64,000 nucleotides of DNA from Haemonchus contortus. Taxonomy: Eukaryota > Nematoda > Chromadorea > Rhabditida > Trichostrongylidae. Every line of letters begins with the position of its first letter. Positions within the stretch are counted from its first letter, which is position 1. This document shows positions 10,191 to 21,102 of the stretch, in pieces. The notes below the pieces were generated by a model. The model saw only the letters and a program-made list of their open reading frames with translations, was not told the DNA's origin and ran no database searches. The DNA lies in assembly GCA_000469685.2 (NCBI GenBank), contig LS997565.1, positions 9,740,505-9,804,504 of the forward strand. Reading direction: 5' to 3'. Made by a program: the position numbers and the translations under genes.

Positions 10191-11947
10191 CGTCGTACCG
10201 AACTGCTCCCAGAAGTCTGCTTACTTGCATGGCGGTCTTTTAACGAGTGTTCTCCCATTCATCTGACAGTACCATGCCGTCTTGCCCAACATTCTATCAG
10301 GTTCTGAGCCATAGAAGCACCTTGTTCTTGCACTAAATTTCTGTATTCTTGTGACTTTGTGTGAAAGGATTTTGAGCAAGTTTCTATCTATCGTACTTAT
10401 CTATATTCTATCGGACCATCGGGTGAGGTTTCCGTAAAGGGTTGTCATGGAAGTAAGCTGACATCTGGTAGGGGCTCGGCTTCTCAATCGAGTCTGCAGA
10501 GTTTCAAGTCCGAATGAAATGTTGTTAGAGAGCTTTGTTGCCAAATTTTGTTTCCCATCGCTGAATCCTATGAATGGCATGGCAACCAAAGAGTGGTTAA
10601 ACTTCGTATGCGAGTTCTGGACCATTCCACAACCACCGTCCAAAAATTCCACGAGCAAATCATCGTTGGCGATACCATCTTGCCCAAGACTCTGCTGATC
10701 ATGAGATCAGTGACCATCCAACAATTGTTAATTATGCTGATTGATGAGTTGAATGCCTCATCTTAATAACTCATCATCAACCTCTTGGAAAGTATGGGAT
10801 CGCTTGCAGAGCATATATTGCTGTCTATGGTGATCACACACCCTATTAGGAACCGCGTCGCTTTTTTTTAAGTATCACGATAAATTGTGAGGAACTATGC
10901 GTAATCGGTGCCTTCGAAGAAAAGTGTCTTATCTGCTCGTTTTATTTCGATTTTCTGTCAGTTGCTTCCTGTGCAACACCGTAGTGGTCCTCTATTGGTA
11001 TGGTATGAATTTCATCGACTTCTGTGGTCTGGTAGAGGTACAGCAATCAAAAGTTGCTTTCGTTCCTAAGTTTTGCACACCAGTGTATAATGTTCGAAAG
11101 GGATTTCGGCTTTTTCCTCAAAAAACAGAAATACAATTGATCGTACTATGCCGGAAGACATTGCGGTTAGGCTTAGTTCACGGGTTATGAGGCCAGCTGA
11201 TGTAGAAATCGGCCTAACTATCTCCAAAGTTGTATCTGGTATCCCATAATCTTGATAGTCGATGGCGTAGTTTACCCCAATCTCGCTATCAGGATTGAGA
11301 CTGGCATTATGAACAATGTAAACAGCAGGTACTCAGGAATCCTTACGACAGTAGCTACTTCCTCTGCCTATACATTGTATTTTCGGAAATTACATCGATA
11401 GCTTCATGAATATGGGAACTGTATACTGTATTCTACAGTTCGCCCACTAAAAATGAACGTTAGAAAGAAAAGGGCAGTAGCAGAGTCTGTCCAGTAATTC
11501 TAGAGCTAATTTTATTCATCACAAAAGCAAGATCCTCTTTCGATCCAGTAGAACTTTAGGAAAATAAGCTTTCAGTAATCCTTAAAAACGAGCCGCAAGG
11601 CGTGGTACATGTCAGAGATGTGTCATTCAGGTTGCTGATCAAATAATTCCGTGTTCCTACTTCCTGGTGAGTGCATGACTTTTCAACATAGCCTGCAGTT
11701 CAATATTCTAAGTCAACACCCAGGTTTAAACGATCCACAAACATGTAGAATTTTTCGATGTTAGCCAGTTCAAGTGGATGATTGTTTATTGTAGAGCTCC
11801 AGGAGATGAATGTGGAGTGATTGAGCATCACCGAGTTGCTCTACGATAGTTCCGATGGTCTACATGCGAACCGTCGAAACGTCCTGCTCACTTGGAACAG
11901 GTCAACCATTTTAAGACTGTGATTGATGGTGCTAAGATTTCACAGCT

Positions 11948-12216
11948 AACCCTGCTGGGAGACGGGCGTTAGGAACGATTTTGGGTAATCGATTCGCCGG
12001 GCTCTTGCGGACCACTCATTCGCCGTTATTACAGCTCTAGCGTTCTTCATACAGCTCAATCGATATGCGATCATTATTTTAGGCATAATTCTACTATCAG
12101 TACTTTTGTTCTTGTATTTCTTACCTACTGCTGCATCCTGCTACATTTCTTCGCGCGCGACACCCCTCACCGCGACGCGACCGTTTCGTTCCTAACGCAC
12201 CACACCCAACCCTGCT
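11948..12216. mobile_element. 251-bp TIR element with 9-bp target-site duplication (Mutator-like MITE?)
   Basis: AACCCTGCT occurs at 11948-11956 and again at 12208-12216, flanking a 251-bp insert (11957-12207). The insert ends are inverted: left GGGAGACGGGCGTTAGGAAC, right end reverse-complemented GGGTGTGGTGCGTTAGGAAC. The homologous place in U2 (~15361-15390) has one similar copy of the target and no insert. A 9-bp duplication suggests a Mutator-type element. The insert is too short to encode a transposase. Confidence 0.8.
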
Positions 12217-12562
12217 CGCATGACTACTCTTCTCAGTGCCAATGCTGTTAAGGACGGGTGTTGATGGAATACAGATGGCAAACCGACTGGACGATAGTTG
12301 ACAAAATTGTCAGCGCTTTACTTGCACTACAGCACAGTTTCACTAGTTTTACCCGAAAGTGACAACTTGGATTCGTGTAGGTGTCAAAAAAAAATCCGAA
12401 TAAGGGTTTTGACGACAAATGGGGAAACGTGATAATTGTACTTGATACGATGATCTGAAGTCAAGACAGTATCGAAGGAATTTCTTATTTCTGTGAAAAA
12501 ATCATCGCAACAATTGAAATACTGTTGTAATGGTTTCAAAGCTGCTACGTAAAACCGAAGCC

Positions 12563-13023
12563 TTATCCGTAGTAGCCATAGGGTCCATATCCATATCGTC
12601 TATATCCATATGGTCCATAATAGCCGTAGGGACCATATCCGTAGTAGCCGTATGGTCCATATCCGTATCGTCTATATCCATAAGGTCCATATCCAGAGTA
12701 AGGACCATATCTATAGGGATTCAGTCCTCGTCCAATGCAAAATACACCCTTTTGCGGATCCGTATGCACCAGCTTATCAGTAGCCTCCTTATCCTGAATA
12801 ACAAAGAAGTAATTTTTACATTGTGTACTTTAAAGCTTCCTAAAGTTGTTAGCTTTATTATTCATGGCTCTAGATCTGACTGCTAAGGGGTCCTCAATGG
12901 CCCAGTAACCTGTTCAGCTCTCGTTTCGAAATGTTCTAAAAAACTCTACACAAAATAACAAACCATCTCTGGAGCTGCTGCCACCAATGCACAGAAGGTC
13001 AAAAGAAAACAGAGGAGATGCAT
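12563..13023 (-). CDS. Secreted GYGPYG-repeat peptide, class 1, copy C
   Basis: Exon 1 (13023-12964) encodes the signal peptide MHLLCFLLTFCALVAAAPEM; exon 2 (12793-12563) encodes 76 aa starting DKEATDKLVHTDPQKG and continuing into the same GYGPYG/RRYGYGPYG tract as copies A and D. Total 96 aa. The phase-0 intron (12963-12794) uses a GTTTGT donor and a TTCAG acceptor. The start codon follows TTTTCAG. A hairpin (12503-12532) lies after the stop. The gene stands alone in U1b without a class-2 partner. The predicted mature peptide is nearly identical to D although the surrounding DNA differs more, which suggests purifying selection or gene conversion. Confidence 0.85.
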
Positions 13024-13529
13024 CTGAAAAGAGCAATTTGTCTTACAAAGGCTTCCGGATGAACACCCTTAAAAGCTATTACGTACTAATCTCGAAGGCT
13101 AACTCAATCCACAACAAATGTTACTTGAACGCTTTTGCCTACTCGGCCATGCTTCACTAAACGAGATCCGTCACAGGTACGAATTTCTTTTACTGTTCCC
13201 ATTGTTGTTGACTGACTACTATTACTCACTACCACACCAAGAACCTATTTGTTAACTAAATTAAAGGCCTTTCTCAATGGCGTTGAGTTGAGCACATCCT
13301 CATAACCGAGAGGAAGGAAATTTCAGCACCAAACAGTTTTTAAATCGATAGAAATTAGAAATCCTGGCCCCATCTATCATTTGCTCATGGAGCAAGCTGA
13401 AATTACTCAAATGGGATGTAAATTTAGTAAAAACCAAAAAAATGTCTCAAATTTTAGTGGAAAACGTCAGTTGATATATGAAATGAAAATCCAGAGAAGT
13501 TGAAGTGATCACTGCTACCTCAGATAGCC

Positions 13530-13574
13530 TTTTATACCGCCAAGAATGATTTTTCAGATAAACAGTACACGTCA
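13530..13574 (-). promoter_or_regulatory. Promoter module of copy C: TGACGTG plus TATAAAA
   Basis: TGACGTG (13574-13568) lies 31 bp before TATAAAA (13536-13530) on the minus strand, followed by GGCTATCT with a GATA site. The TATA box is ~507 bp from the ATG, close to the distance in A and D. Confidence 0.6.
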
Positions 13575-14466
13575 CCATCACGGAACTTCTGAAACAAAGG
13601 ATTTTCAAACAAGGACCAGAATCCTGCGCTCAGCTGATTCTGTTGACTTCATTCATTTAAATAATAGCCTGCTTTTTGCTCGAAACGACCTCAGGGCCAA
13701 CGTTCGGCCTTTTTGCAGGTCACCGACTAGCTACCATTTGAGTTACCATTGAGTTACCATAATCCTGGAATGAATTAGCTGGGGTAAGAGAAGCTTTCAC
13801 ACAGCCTACATACTGTTCAGATGCATTGCTGTTAGACTGAAAGAAAGGTGTTGCAGCATGTCGGACAGATGTTTGAACTTTATCTTTCTCTATTGAATCT
13901 TTGACGACCTTGTTTATAAGGGATAACCTTCAATCGAGAGGACCATGACCTTTATCACCTAGCAATAAGACGTCCTTTTGTCAGCAGTTTCTCGGTCCTC
14001 TCTTCCAAAATGGCGCCGAGTGTTACATGAAGCATTAGCCGATTTCATTCTTGAGTTCACAACGATCGTCAAACTCTTTCACCTTTGTATGGTGCCTCAG
14101 GGCTTTAAGTCAGTGGTAATCAGACGGGGATAGGTTTTGACGTCTTTGCTTCCCCACGTGCGGGCGTACGCTGTCGCAAAATATAAAGACATTCGGTCTT
14201 CTCGAGCATTGTTCTCACTTTACATCGGGTACTTTTTGCAAGTGATTAGAAGAGACGTCGTCATAGGGCCTTGTCGAGTAATATTCCATCCGGTCAACCC
14301 CCGTGTGCGGATCAAATTTTCCCAAAAACAAAGCTCGTTTATCATCGGATAGCGAACAACACTCTTCTTGAATACAACGCTAATGTTTGCTGCAATAATG
14401 ATGGTGATCTGGGAAAGTAGCTCTGCAGGAACTCGCAGTAATCAAAGGGTTGAAAGATAATTGAGT

Positions 14467-14751
14467 TCATTGGAGAATTTCTCTGTAAAATACTCTTCGA
14501 AAAGTCGTATTGTCTCCAAACTTCTTCACGAACATTTTACAATGTTCAAAACGAATTTCGGATTCTTTCTCAAAAAACAAAAATACAAAGGATCGTATTA
14601 TGGTTATGAGGCCAGCTGATGTAGAAATCAGCCTTGCTATCTCCAAAGTTGTGTCTGGTATCCCATAATCTTGAAAGACGATGGCGAAGTTCACCTCAAT
14701 CTCACGATCCGGATTGAGACTGAGATTATGAGCAATGTAAACAGCAGGTAC
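14467..14751 (-). pseudogene. Conserved terminal exon-like ORF of unknown family, U2 copy
   Basis: Nearly identical in protein sequence to 4840-5124 (for example YGIPDTTLEIARLIST and EILQ before the stop). A second minus-strand open stretch upstream (15049-15252, with INNHASKLTNIDKIFMF) may be a preceding exon; its equivalents in U1 and U1b are interrupted. I do not recognise the family, and intact expression is doubtful. Confidence 0.35.
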
Positions 14752-15727
14752 TCAGAAGTCCTCACGACAGTAGGTACTTCTTCTACCTACACACAGTAAT
14801 TTCAGAATTACATCGACAGCTTCATGATTATGGGAACTATGTACTGTATTCTACGATCCGCTTCCCAAGAAGAGGGTTAGAACGAAAATGGGAAATCCCG
14901 CAGTAACAGCGTCTGTCTAGTAATTCTAGAGCTAATTTGATTCATCATAGAAGCAAGATTCTCTTTCGATCCAGTAGAAATTTAGGAAAATAAGCTTTCA
15001 GTAATCCTTACAAACGAGCCGCAAATCGTGGTACATGTCAGAGATGTGTCATTCAGGTTGCTGATTAAATAAATCCGAGCTCCTACTTCTGGTGAGCGAC
15101 TTTTCGACATAATCTTCAGTAGAATATTCTAATTCAACACCCAGGTTTAAACGATCCACAAACATAAAGATTTTATCGATGTTAGTCAGTTTAGATGCAT
15201 GATTGTTTATTGTAGAGCTCCAAGAGATAAATATTGAGCATTTGAGCGTCACTGAGTTGCTCTACAATAGTTTCGATGTTCTACCATCGGACCGTCGGAA
15301 CGTCCTGATCTTTTGCAACAGTCCAACGATTCTAAGAATGTGATTGATGGTGCTAAAATTACACAGGCAAGCTTGCTTACATGACTACCCTTCACAGTTT
15401 CAATGCTGTTAAGGACGGGTGTTCATGGAATGCAGATGGCAAACCGACTGGACGATAGTTGACAAAATTGTCAGCTCCTCTTTACTTGCATAGCAGCACA
15501 GTTTCACTAGTTTTACCCAGACGTGAACAACTTGGATTCGTGTAGGTGTCACAAAAGCATCCGAATAAGGGTTTTGACGACAAATGGGGAATCGCGATAA
15601 TTGTACTTGATACGATGATCTGATGTCAAAGCAGTATCAAAGAATATTTTTATTTCTGTGGGAAAATCATTGCAACAATTGAAATACTGTTGTAATGGTT
15701 TCGAGGCTACTACATAAAACCGAAGCC

Positions 15728-16188
15728 TTATCCGTAGTAGCCGTAAGGTCCATATCCATATCGTCTATATCCATATGGTCCATAATAGCCGTAGGGACCA
15801 TATCCGTAGTAGCCGTATGGTCCATATCCGTATCGTCTATATCCATAAGGTCCATAACCAGAGTAAGGACCATATCGATACGGATTCAGTCCCCGTCCAA
15901 TGCAAAATACACCCTTCTGGGGATCCGTATGCACGAGTTTGTCAGTAGCCTCTTTATCCTGAATAACGAAGAAGTAATTTTTATATTGTGTGATTTCGGG
16001 CTTCTAAAAGTTACTAGCTTTTTTATTCATGACTTCAGAGGTGCTGCTAAGGGGTCCTCAATGGCCCAGTAACCTGTTCAGCTCTCGTTTCGAACTGTTC
16101 TAAAACAACTCTACACAAAATAACAAACCATCTCAGGAGCTGCTGCCACCAGTGCACAGAAGGCCAGAAGAAAACAGAGGATATGCAT
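15728..16188 (-). CDS. Secreted GYGPYG-repeat peptide, class 1, copy D
   Basis: Exon 1 (16188-16129) encodes MHILCFLLAFCALVAAAPEM; exon 2 (15958-15728) encodes 76 aa with the DKEATDKLVHTDPQKG head and GYGPYG/RRYGYGPYG tract. Total 96 aa. The phase-0 intron (16128-15959) has GTTTGT and TTCAG borders. The single Cys of the head is kept. RR pairs inside the tract are possible convertase sites, so the precursor could release several Gly/Tyr-rich peptides; this is inference. A hairpin (15668-15697) follows the stop. First gene of the three-gene unit U2. Confidence 0.85.
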
Positions 16189-16699
16189 CTGAAAAAAGCA
16201 ATTTGTCCTACAAAGGCTACCCATAGTCAGGTTTTCGGGATGAACGCCCCTAAAAGCTTTTACTAACCTCGAAGGCTAACTTAATCCACAACAAATGCTA
16301 CTTGAACACTTTTGCCTACTCGGCCATGCTTCACTAAACGAGATCCGCCACAGGTGCGAATTTGTTTTACTATTCCCATTGTTTTTGACTGGCTACTAAT
16401 ACTCACTACCAGATCAGGAACCTATTGTTTAGCTAAATTAAAGGCCTTTCTCCATGGCATTGAGTTGAACACATCCCCGTAGCCGAGAAAAAGGACATTT
16501 CTGCACCAAACAGTATCTAAACTGATATAAATTAAAGTACTGGCTCCATTCATCAGCTGTTTATGGGCAATCTCAGATTACTCAATTGGAAAGTAATTTA
16601 GTAAAAATCAAAAGTATCTCAGATTTAAATGGAAAATGCCGCTTGATATATGAAATGAATATTCAGGGAAATCTGGTGATCGTCGTTGTCCCTGATAGC

Positions 16700-16738
16700 T
16701 TTTATACTGCCAACAATGGTCTTTGATCGAACACGTCA
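16700..16738 (-). promoter_or_regulatory. Promoter module of copy D: TGACGTG plus TATAAAA
   Basis: TGACGTG (16738-16732) precedes TATAAAA (16706-16700) by 25 bp on the minus strand; GCTATCAG with a GATA site follows the TATA box, and CCTTTGTTC lies upstream. Confidence 0.6.
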
Positions 16739-17203
16739 TTACCATGAAAATTTTGGAACAAAGGGGTTAAAAAAGTGCTCGAGTTCTTCGCTCGGCTAGA
16801 GCCACTGCCCAGTTTGTCGAACCAACAACTTGAACTGCTTTTATGAGAAATAATTCGGAATGGGTATAGGGATGTCTAGCACTTGAATGGATGAGTAATG
16901 AATCTCCTGTTTCAAGTAGAATTTAATATACTTTCCACTCCTGCTTCAGTGATCTATGTATTTGGCTCATTTTATGACTTCCGATGCTAGCCTATTTGAA
17001 AGTCGGGCTTTTCATTCCTGAAGTTATGTTCGATCTTAAATAGTCCTGAAGTAATATAAGGACTGGGATATACACTCGATCCCTTTTGGAGAATAGATAT
17101 GTAGGATTCAAGTAACTTAAAAATCGAACGTTGACAGAATCAGTCCAGTCCTATTTTTCTCTCATTGTTGCCCAGTTGGGAAGAAATATAATGCGGATTC
17201 CGA

Positions 17204-17238
17204 CAAGAATCCATTGAAACTTTTTCAATGGATTTTTG
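17204..17238. repeat. Imperfect 35-bp palindrome, U2 copy
   Basis: CAAGAATCCATTGAAA pairs with TTTCAATGGATTTTTG across a very short centre, with one mismatch. The U3 copy at 27808-27842 is perfect. U1 lacks it at the homologous place (~7350), where a short deletion removed it. Confidence 0.7.
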
Positions 17239-17653
17239 TACTTTTGGGGGAACATTTTGAAAGAATGTGCAGGATCGCAAACCCTGTCCCGATCATATGT
17301 CACGGGCTCGCCACAAGGGTTGCAGCATAAATAAAGCCGGGTAGATTTGATGTCCTTTGCTCGGGGTTTTTATGTATGAATGAAGCATAACAATGCAGAT
17401 TCAGTCAAACCACTGCCATATAAATTCCTTTTGATGACGGCCAGCTCAGTTGTCCGGTAGCTTGTTGTGGGGTTTCACATAATGGGTTCACAAGCACCTG
17501 AATTCCTTCCCAAATGAGCTCGAATTGCCCTACACGCATTGATTGATTGCAGTTAGGATTCCCTTAAGGTTGTAATTCGGAACCGCTTTCTAGACTCCTT
17601 CATATGGAACAAGCCCAAAAACATTTTCTAACTAGCCAAGTCACTCAAAAGTC

Positions 17654-17845
17654 CTATAACATTTCTATTTTCACTTCTTTTATGCTGAGTCTCCGATATA
17701 ACGCCGATATCAGCCTACCGGTTCGCCGCCGTGTACCTGTGAGCGATGGCAACCTATGTGTACCGGTTGCTCCCAATAGGCATCGAATTTCATTACTCCC
17801 CATATCGGATGATTCTGTTGCCTTTTTAATAGGTGTTCGTACCAT
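17654..17845 (-). other. Minus-strand ORF partly conserved in three units, unknown
   Basis: 63 codons containing PIKKATESSD and RLISALYRRLSIKEV, with the same terminal stop in U2, in U3 (28304-28510) and in U1 (~7797-7990, where an internal TGA breaks it). It could be the last exon of an unrecognised gene, but substitutions are frequent and no acceptor or start was identified. Confidence 0.25.
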
Positions 17846-18301
17846 CTCTCATCTTCAGAGAGAGGCGTCGGACAGTGGCGACTCGCATGACCGCCCTAAC
17901 TCCCTTGATTCATCCGTATCCATCCACTGGACCCATCTGCTCGTCCTCAATTCAGTGAAGTGAGGTTGCCTTCTATGCAACTTTCACCCATACAAGGGAA
18001 GTACTGTTGTTTTTCTTTTGCAAGCACTTCATTTGCGTTCATACTCCAGAATACGTCTTTCTCCAAAGAGCTAGGCTTTCGTTTTAGAGCAGGGTTTTCG
18101 GCTACGATTCTTCTTAGAACGGTACTTATCAATGTGTTGCTTTTCTTGGCCCTTAAGTTTTTAACTTCTCGACAGTCGCCCTTTATGAGTGATCGAAAAC
18201 AAAGCAGCATTCAATAAACATTTTATTTCTGCAGCGAAAACAAAACATTGCAACAATTGAAAAACTGTTGTAATGGCTTCGAAGCTACTAAAGCCTTTTC
18301 T

Positions 18302-18522
18302 TTAGTAGCCATAGGGTCCATATCCATTTCTATATCCATATGGTCCATACCAATATGGGCCATATACGCGGCCGTATGGACCATATCCGCGACCGTAGGG
18401 TCCATATCGACCACCGTAAGGTCCATATCCGCTGTTGTAGCCGTAGGGCCCATATCCTCCTCCCGTGCAGAACACGCCCTCCTCGGATCCATTGGCGGGA
18501 GATTATCAATAGCCTCCTTGTC
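18302..18522 (-). pseudogene. GYGPYG-repeat exon, class 2, copy E, frameshifted
   Basis: The exon begins after a TTTTCAG acceptor with DKEAIDNLPPMDP and then loses the frame. Compared with B and H one base is missing in the purine-rich codons after MDP (18478-18483), so the next frame reads ACSARE instead of GVFCTGGG. Past the deletion the GYGPYG tract is intact in the other frame and ends GYGPYGY. The exon is 221 bp, not a multiple of three. The hairpin (18246-18275) is preserved. Either a recently inactivated copy or a one-base assembly error. Confidence 0.75.
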
Positions 18523-19388
18523 CTGAAAATTAATGGAAATGTTATTGAAATGCAACTTAAAAATCTCAAAAAAAGTTGTTTATGTGCAAAACTAGAAAAC
18601 TTTTTTCCAAGATTTACGATTATTTGAGAAACCTTTCCTATTGAAAGATCCTAGCCCATTAATGACGATGCTGCATGGAGCGAAAGTATGGCGTGGCTTG
18701 GGAACGGTGGTAGACGGTCAAAGCCTGGGGAGGTACACATGGGTGTTCATGTGATGGCATACACATAGCACCACACAATGTCATACCACAGGGGAAAACG
18801 GTCAAGTAACTCTTATCCTGGAATCGCTTCGCAGATCTGAAATTACCTTTTGAAACGCTCCGGACCGTATACCCATTTTGGGAGGCCAATGTGGCTTTGT
18901 GTCCTTTCCTTGTAAAGATACCGATTAAAACAATAAACAATCTCAGACCACAGTCAGAGGTCTGCAAAAATCCAGTGGTAGGCCTGATTACAGGTGAGCA
19001 TTTCTCCTGTTGCGCTCCGCTAAATATCAGTTCGCGGCATGCCCTGATGGGCTGCCACCTTTCACTTAAGTAGAGAAATTTGTTCTGTTCCCAGCTCAAG
19101 CCATGTGTACTCCAGTACTCCACCTTCCAGTTGGTGGCAGAATCGTGCAATTCACGTAATCACCGCACGGTACACGGAGATAGGTGCATGCTTAGGAGAG
19201 GCTTGGACCGTGGTCATTTCCATGCTTTCATCTATCGTCTTACATGGGTACACGTGAATAAAACGCTGCTACTCATGACCTGGCTGAATGAATAGTGAGG
19301 ATCATAAGACTGGAAACGGAAGCAAAACTAGCTTTTCGTTATGAAATAATCTACGTCGCTGGAAGGCTTCTGCCTGGAAGGTTCGTAC

Positions 19389-19427
19389 CGTGCCGATATT
19401 CAAAGCCACAGAGCAGAGGAAGAGCAT
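19389..19427 (-). other. Candidate 5' coding exon for class-2 copy E
   Basis: ATGCTCTTCC directly follows a long T run ending GCCCAG. It opens 13 codons (MLFLCSVALNIGT) and ends at a GTACGA donor in phase 0, which would join the class-2 exon in frame. The hydrophobic stretch is very short for a signal peptide. The U3 equivalent is 30130-30168; the U1 equivalent has GTG instead of ATG. Confidence 0.25.
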
Positions 19428-21102
19428 ACTGGGCAAAAAAAAAAGTAGTAGAACAAAATCTGAAACCAAGAAGAGCACCCGACGCCGTTCATGGTGAGGG
19501 GAACACCCGCAATAAAAGAACTCACTCGGATTGAACCTCCTTACGAACAACCAATCCTACACCGCCTGAGGCAGAATCGAAAGCAGCCATGCCATCAAGT
19601 CGAAGAAAAAATTTATGCCACCCAGTTCTGGTGGACTGAACCGGGACTTATGAAAGGCCCATTTTCATTGAATCCTTAGTTTGACTATTGTGCGTACCTG
19701 ACAGAATGCATGGTGTCCCCATGGAAAACTGGTACATGTGTGTTGCTTTATAAGGAGAACACAAATGATATTGACGAATATCGCCCAAGCCACTTTCTAA
19801 GTTCTGGGCAAAAAGTCTCTACACGACTTATCCTCAACAGGATCGGCAGAACACTGGATAGAGTCCGGTCATGCAAATAAGCATGAGACCGTACGGGATT
19901 CAGTGCGGTCGAACATTTCATTCACAGTCACATGCTTCATCGAAGTGATGCAAGGGTTCAATACTTCATGATCCGAAAAATATTGGACGAGATGGTACAG
20001 TCAATGGTGACTTGCTTGTGGAGTCGTAGTGAAGATATTATAGGGCTCGCACATCGGGTGGGACATTTTGGTTGTCGAAGCACCCATATGTTACAACAGG
20101 AGGAAACAAGAATATGGGAAACAATGCATTCTAGTGGCACCTCATTTAGTCTTACACCTCTGCAGACATAATTCATCGTACCGAACTGCTCCCAGAAGTC
20201 TGCTTACTTGCATTGCGGTCCTTTAACGGGCGTTCTCCCATTCTTCTGACAGCACCATGCCGCAAAATTCTTTCAGGTTCTGAGTAGGAGCACCCTGTTC
20301 TTGCACTAAAATTCTGTATTCTTGTGACTTTGTTCGAAAGAATTTTGAGGCAAGATGCTCCTATCTATGTTCTGTCGGAACATTGGGTGGAGATTACGTA
20401 AAGGGTTGTCGTGGAAGTAAGCCGACATCTGTAGGGGTTCAGCACCATCAATCGAGTCTGCAGAGTTTCAAGTCCGAATATAAGTCGTTAGAGCACATTG
20501 ATGCCAAATTTTCGTTTCCCATCATTGAATCCTATGAATGGCACGGCAACTGAAGAGTGGTTCAATTTTGTATGCGAGCTCTGGATCATTCCACAACCAT
20601 AGTCTGGCCATTCCACGAGCAAATCACCGTTGACGATACAACCTGCTGATCATGAGACATAAGGGCATCTTGAACTCTCGCTTTATTTCAGTGAGTCTAG
20701 TGATCGTGCGGATATGATCGGTAGTGAAGAAGCCTGTGGAAGTCTGCTCCTATGCCTACCTTTCTTCCCGTGCAGTGTTAGAGCTGTTGAAGATGACTCG
20801 CACGAAAGTCTGTAGACTACAGACAACAAGCGGACCGAAAGCCAGTCGTCAAGACGTCTATACCCTTTTTTTTTCTTGATAGCAGATCTGTCTTACTAGT
20901 TTTGAACAAAGTGGGTACTTTGCACCTTGACAGCATCCGATCTACATTCTTGACGACAACTGAGGAACTGTGGTCATTGAGCTCAGTTCGATGGTCCCAA
21001 ATCAAGAGGATTTCGAGGATTGTTTTATTTCTGAGTGAAAATCATTGCAACAATTGAAATACTGTTGCAATAGCTTCAAGGCTGCTACGTAAAGCCGAAG
21101 CC

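Larger units (their letters stand above)
4157..11160. repeat. Segmental duplication unit U1 (class-1 gene A, class-2 gene B)
   Basis: The left part matches 13714 onward and ~25490 onward at high similarity, including non-coding DNA. It carries peptide genes A and B in the same order and orientation as D/E in U2 and G/H in U3. The position where U2 and U3 carry a third peptide gene (F, I) is missing: similarity to 20.5-20.7 kb stops near 10.70 kb, and the sequence rejoins at ~11.16 kb in a block homologous to 4.97 kb. Boundaries are approximate. Confidence 0.8.
11161..13713. repeat. Partial duplication unit U1b (class-1 gene C)
   Basis: A shorter copy of the class-1 part of the unit. It begins in DNA homologous to 4.97 kb and 14.60 kb, contains gene C, and ends where U2 begins at 13714. 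No class-2 gene is included. It preserves the uninterrupted version of the site that carries the LTR element at 4157 in U1. Confidence 0.75.

Noticed and set aside
14040..14360. Possible reverse-transcriptase fragment (MVPQGFKS-like reading) in the U1/U2 left block
   Set aside because: Only one short motif is visible, in a frame that stops soon after. No YxDD box or other RT block was found, so chance is likely.
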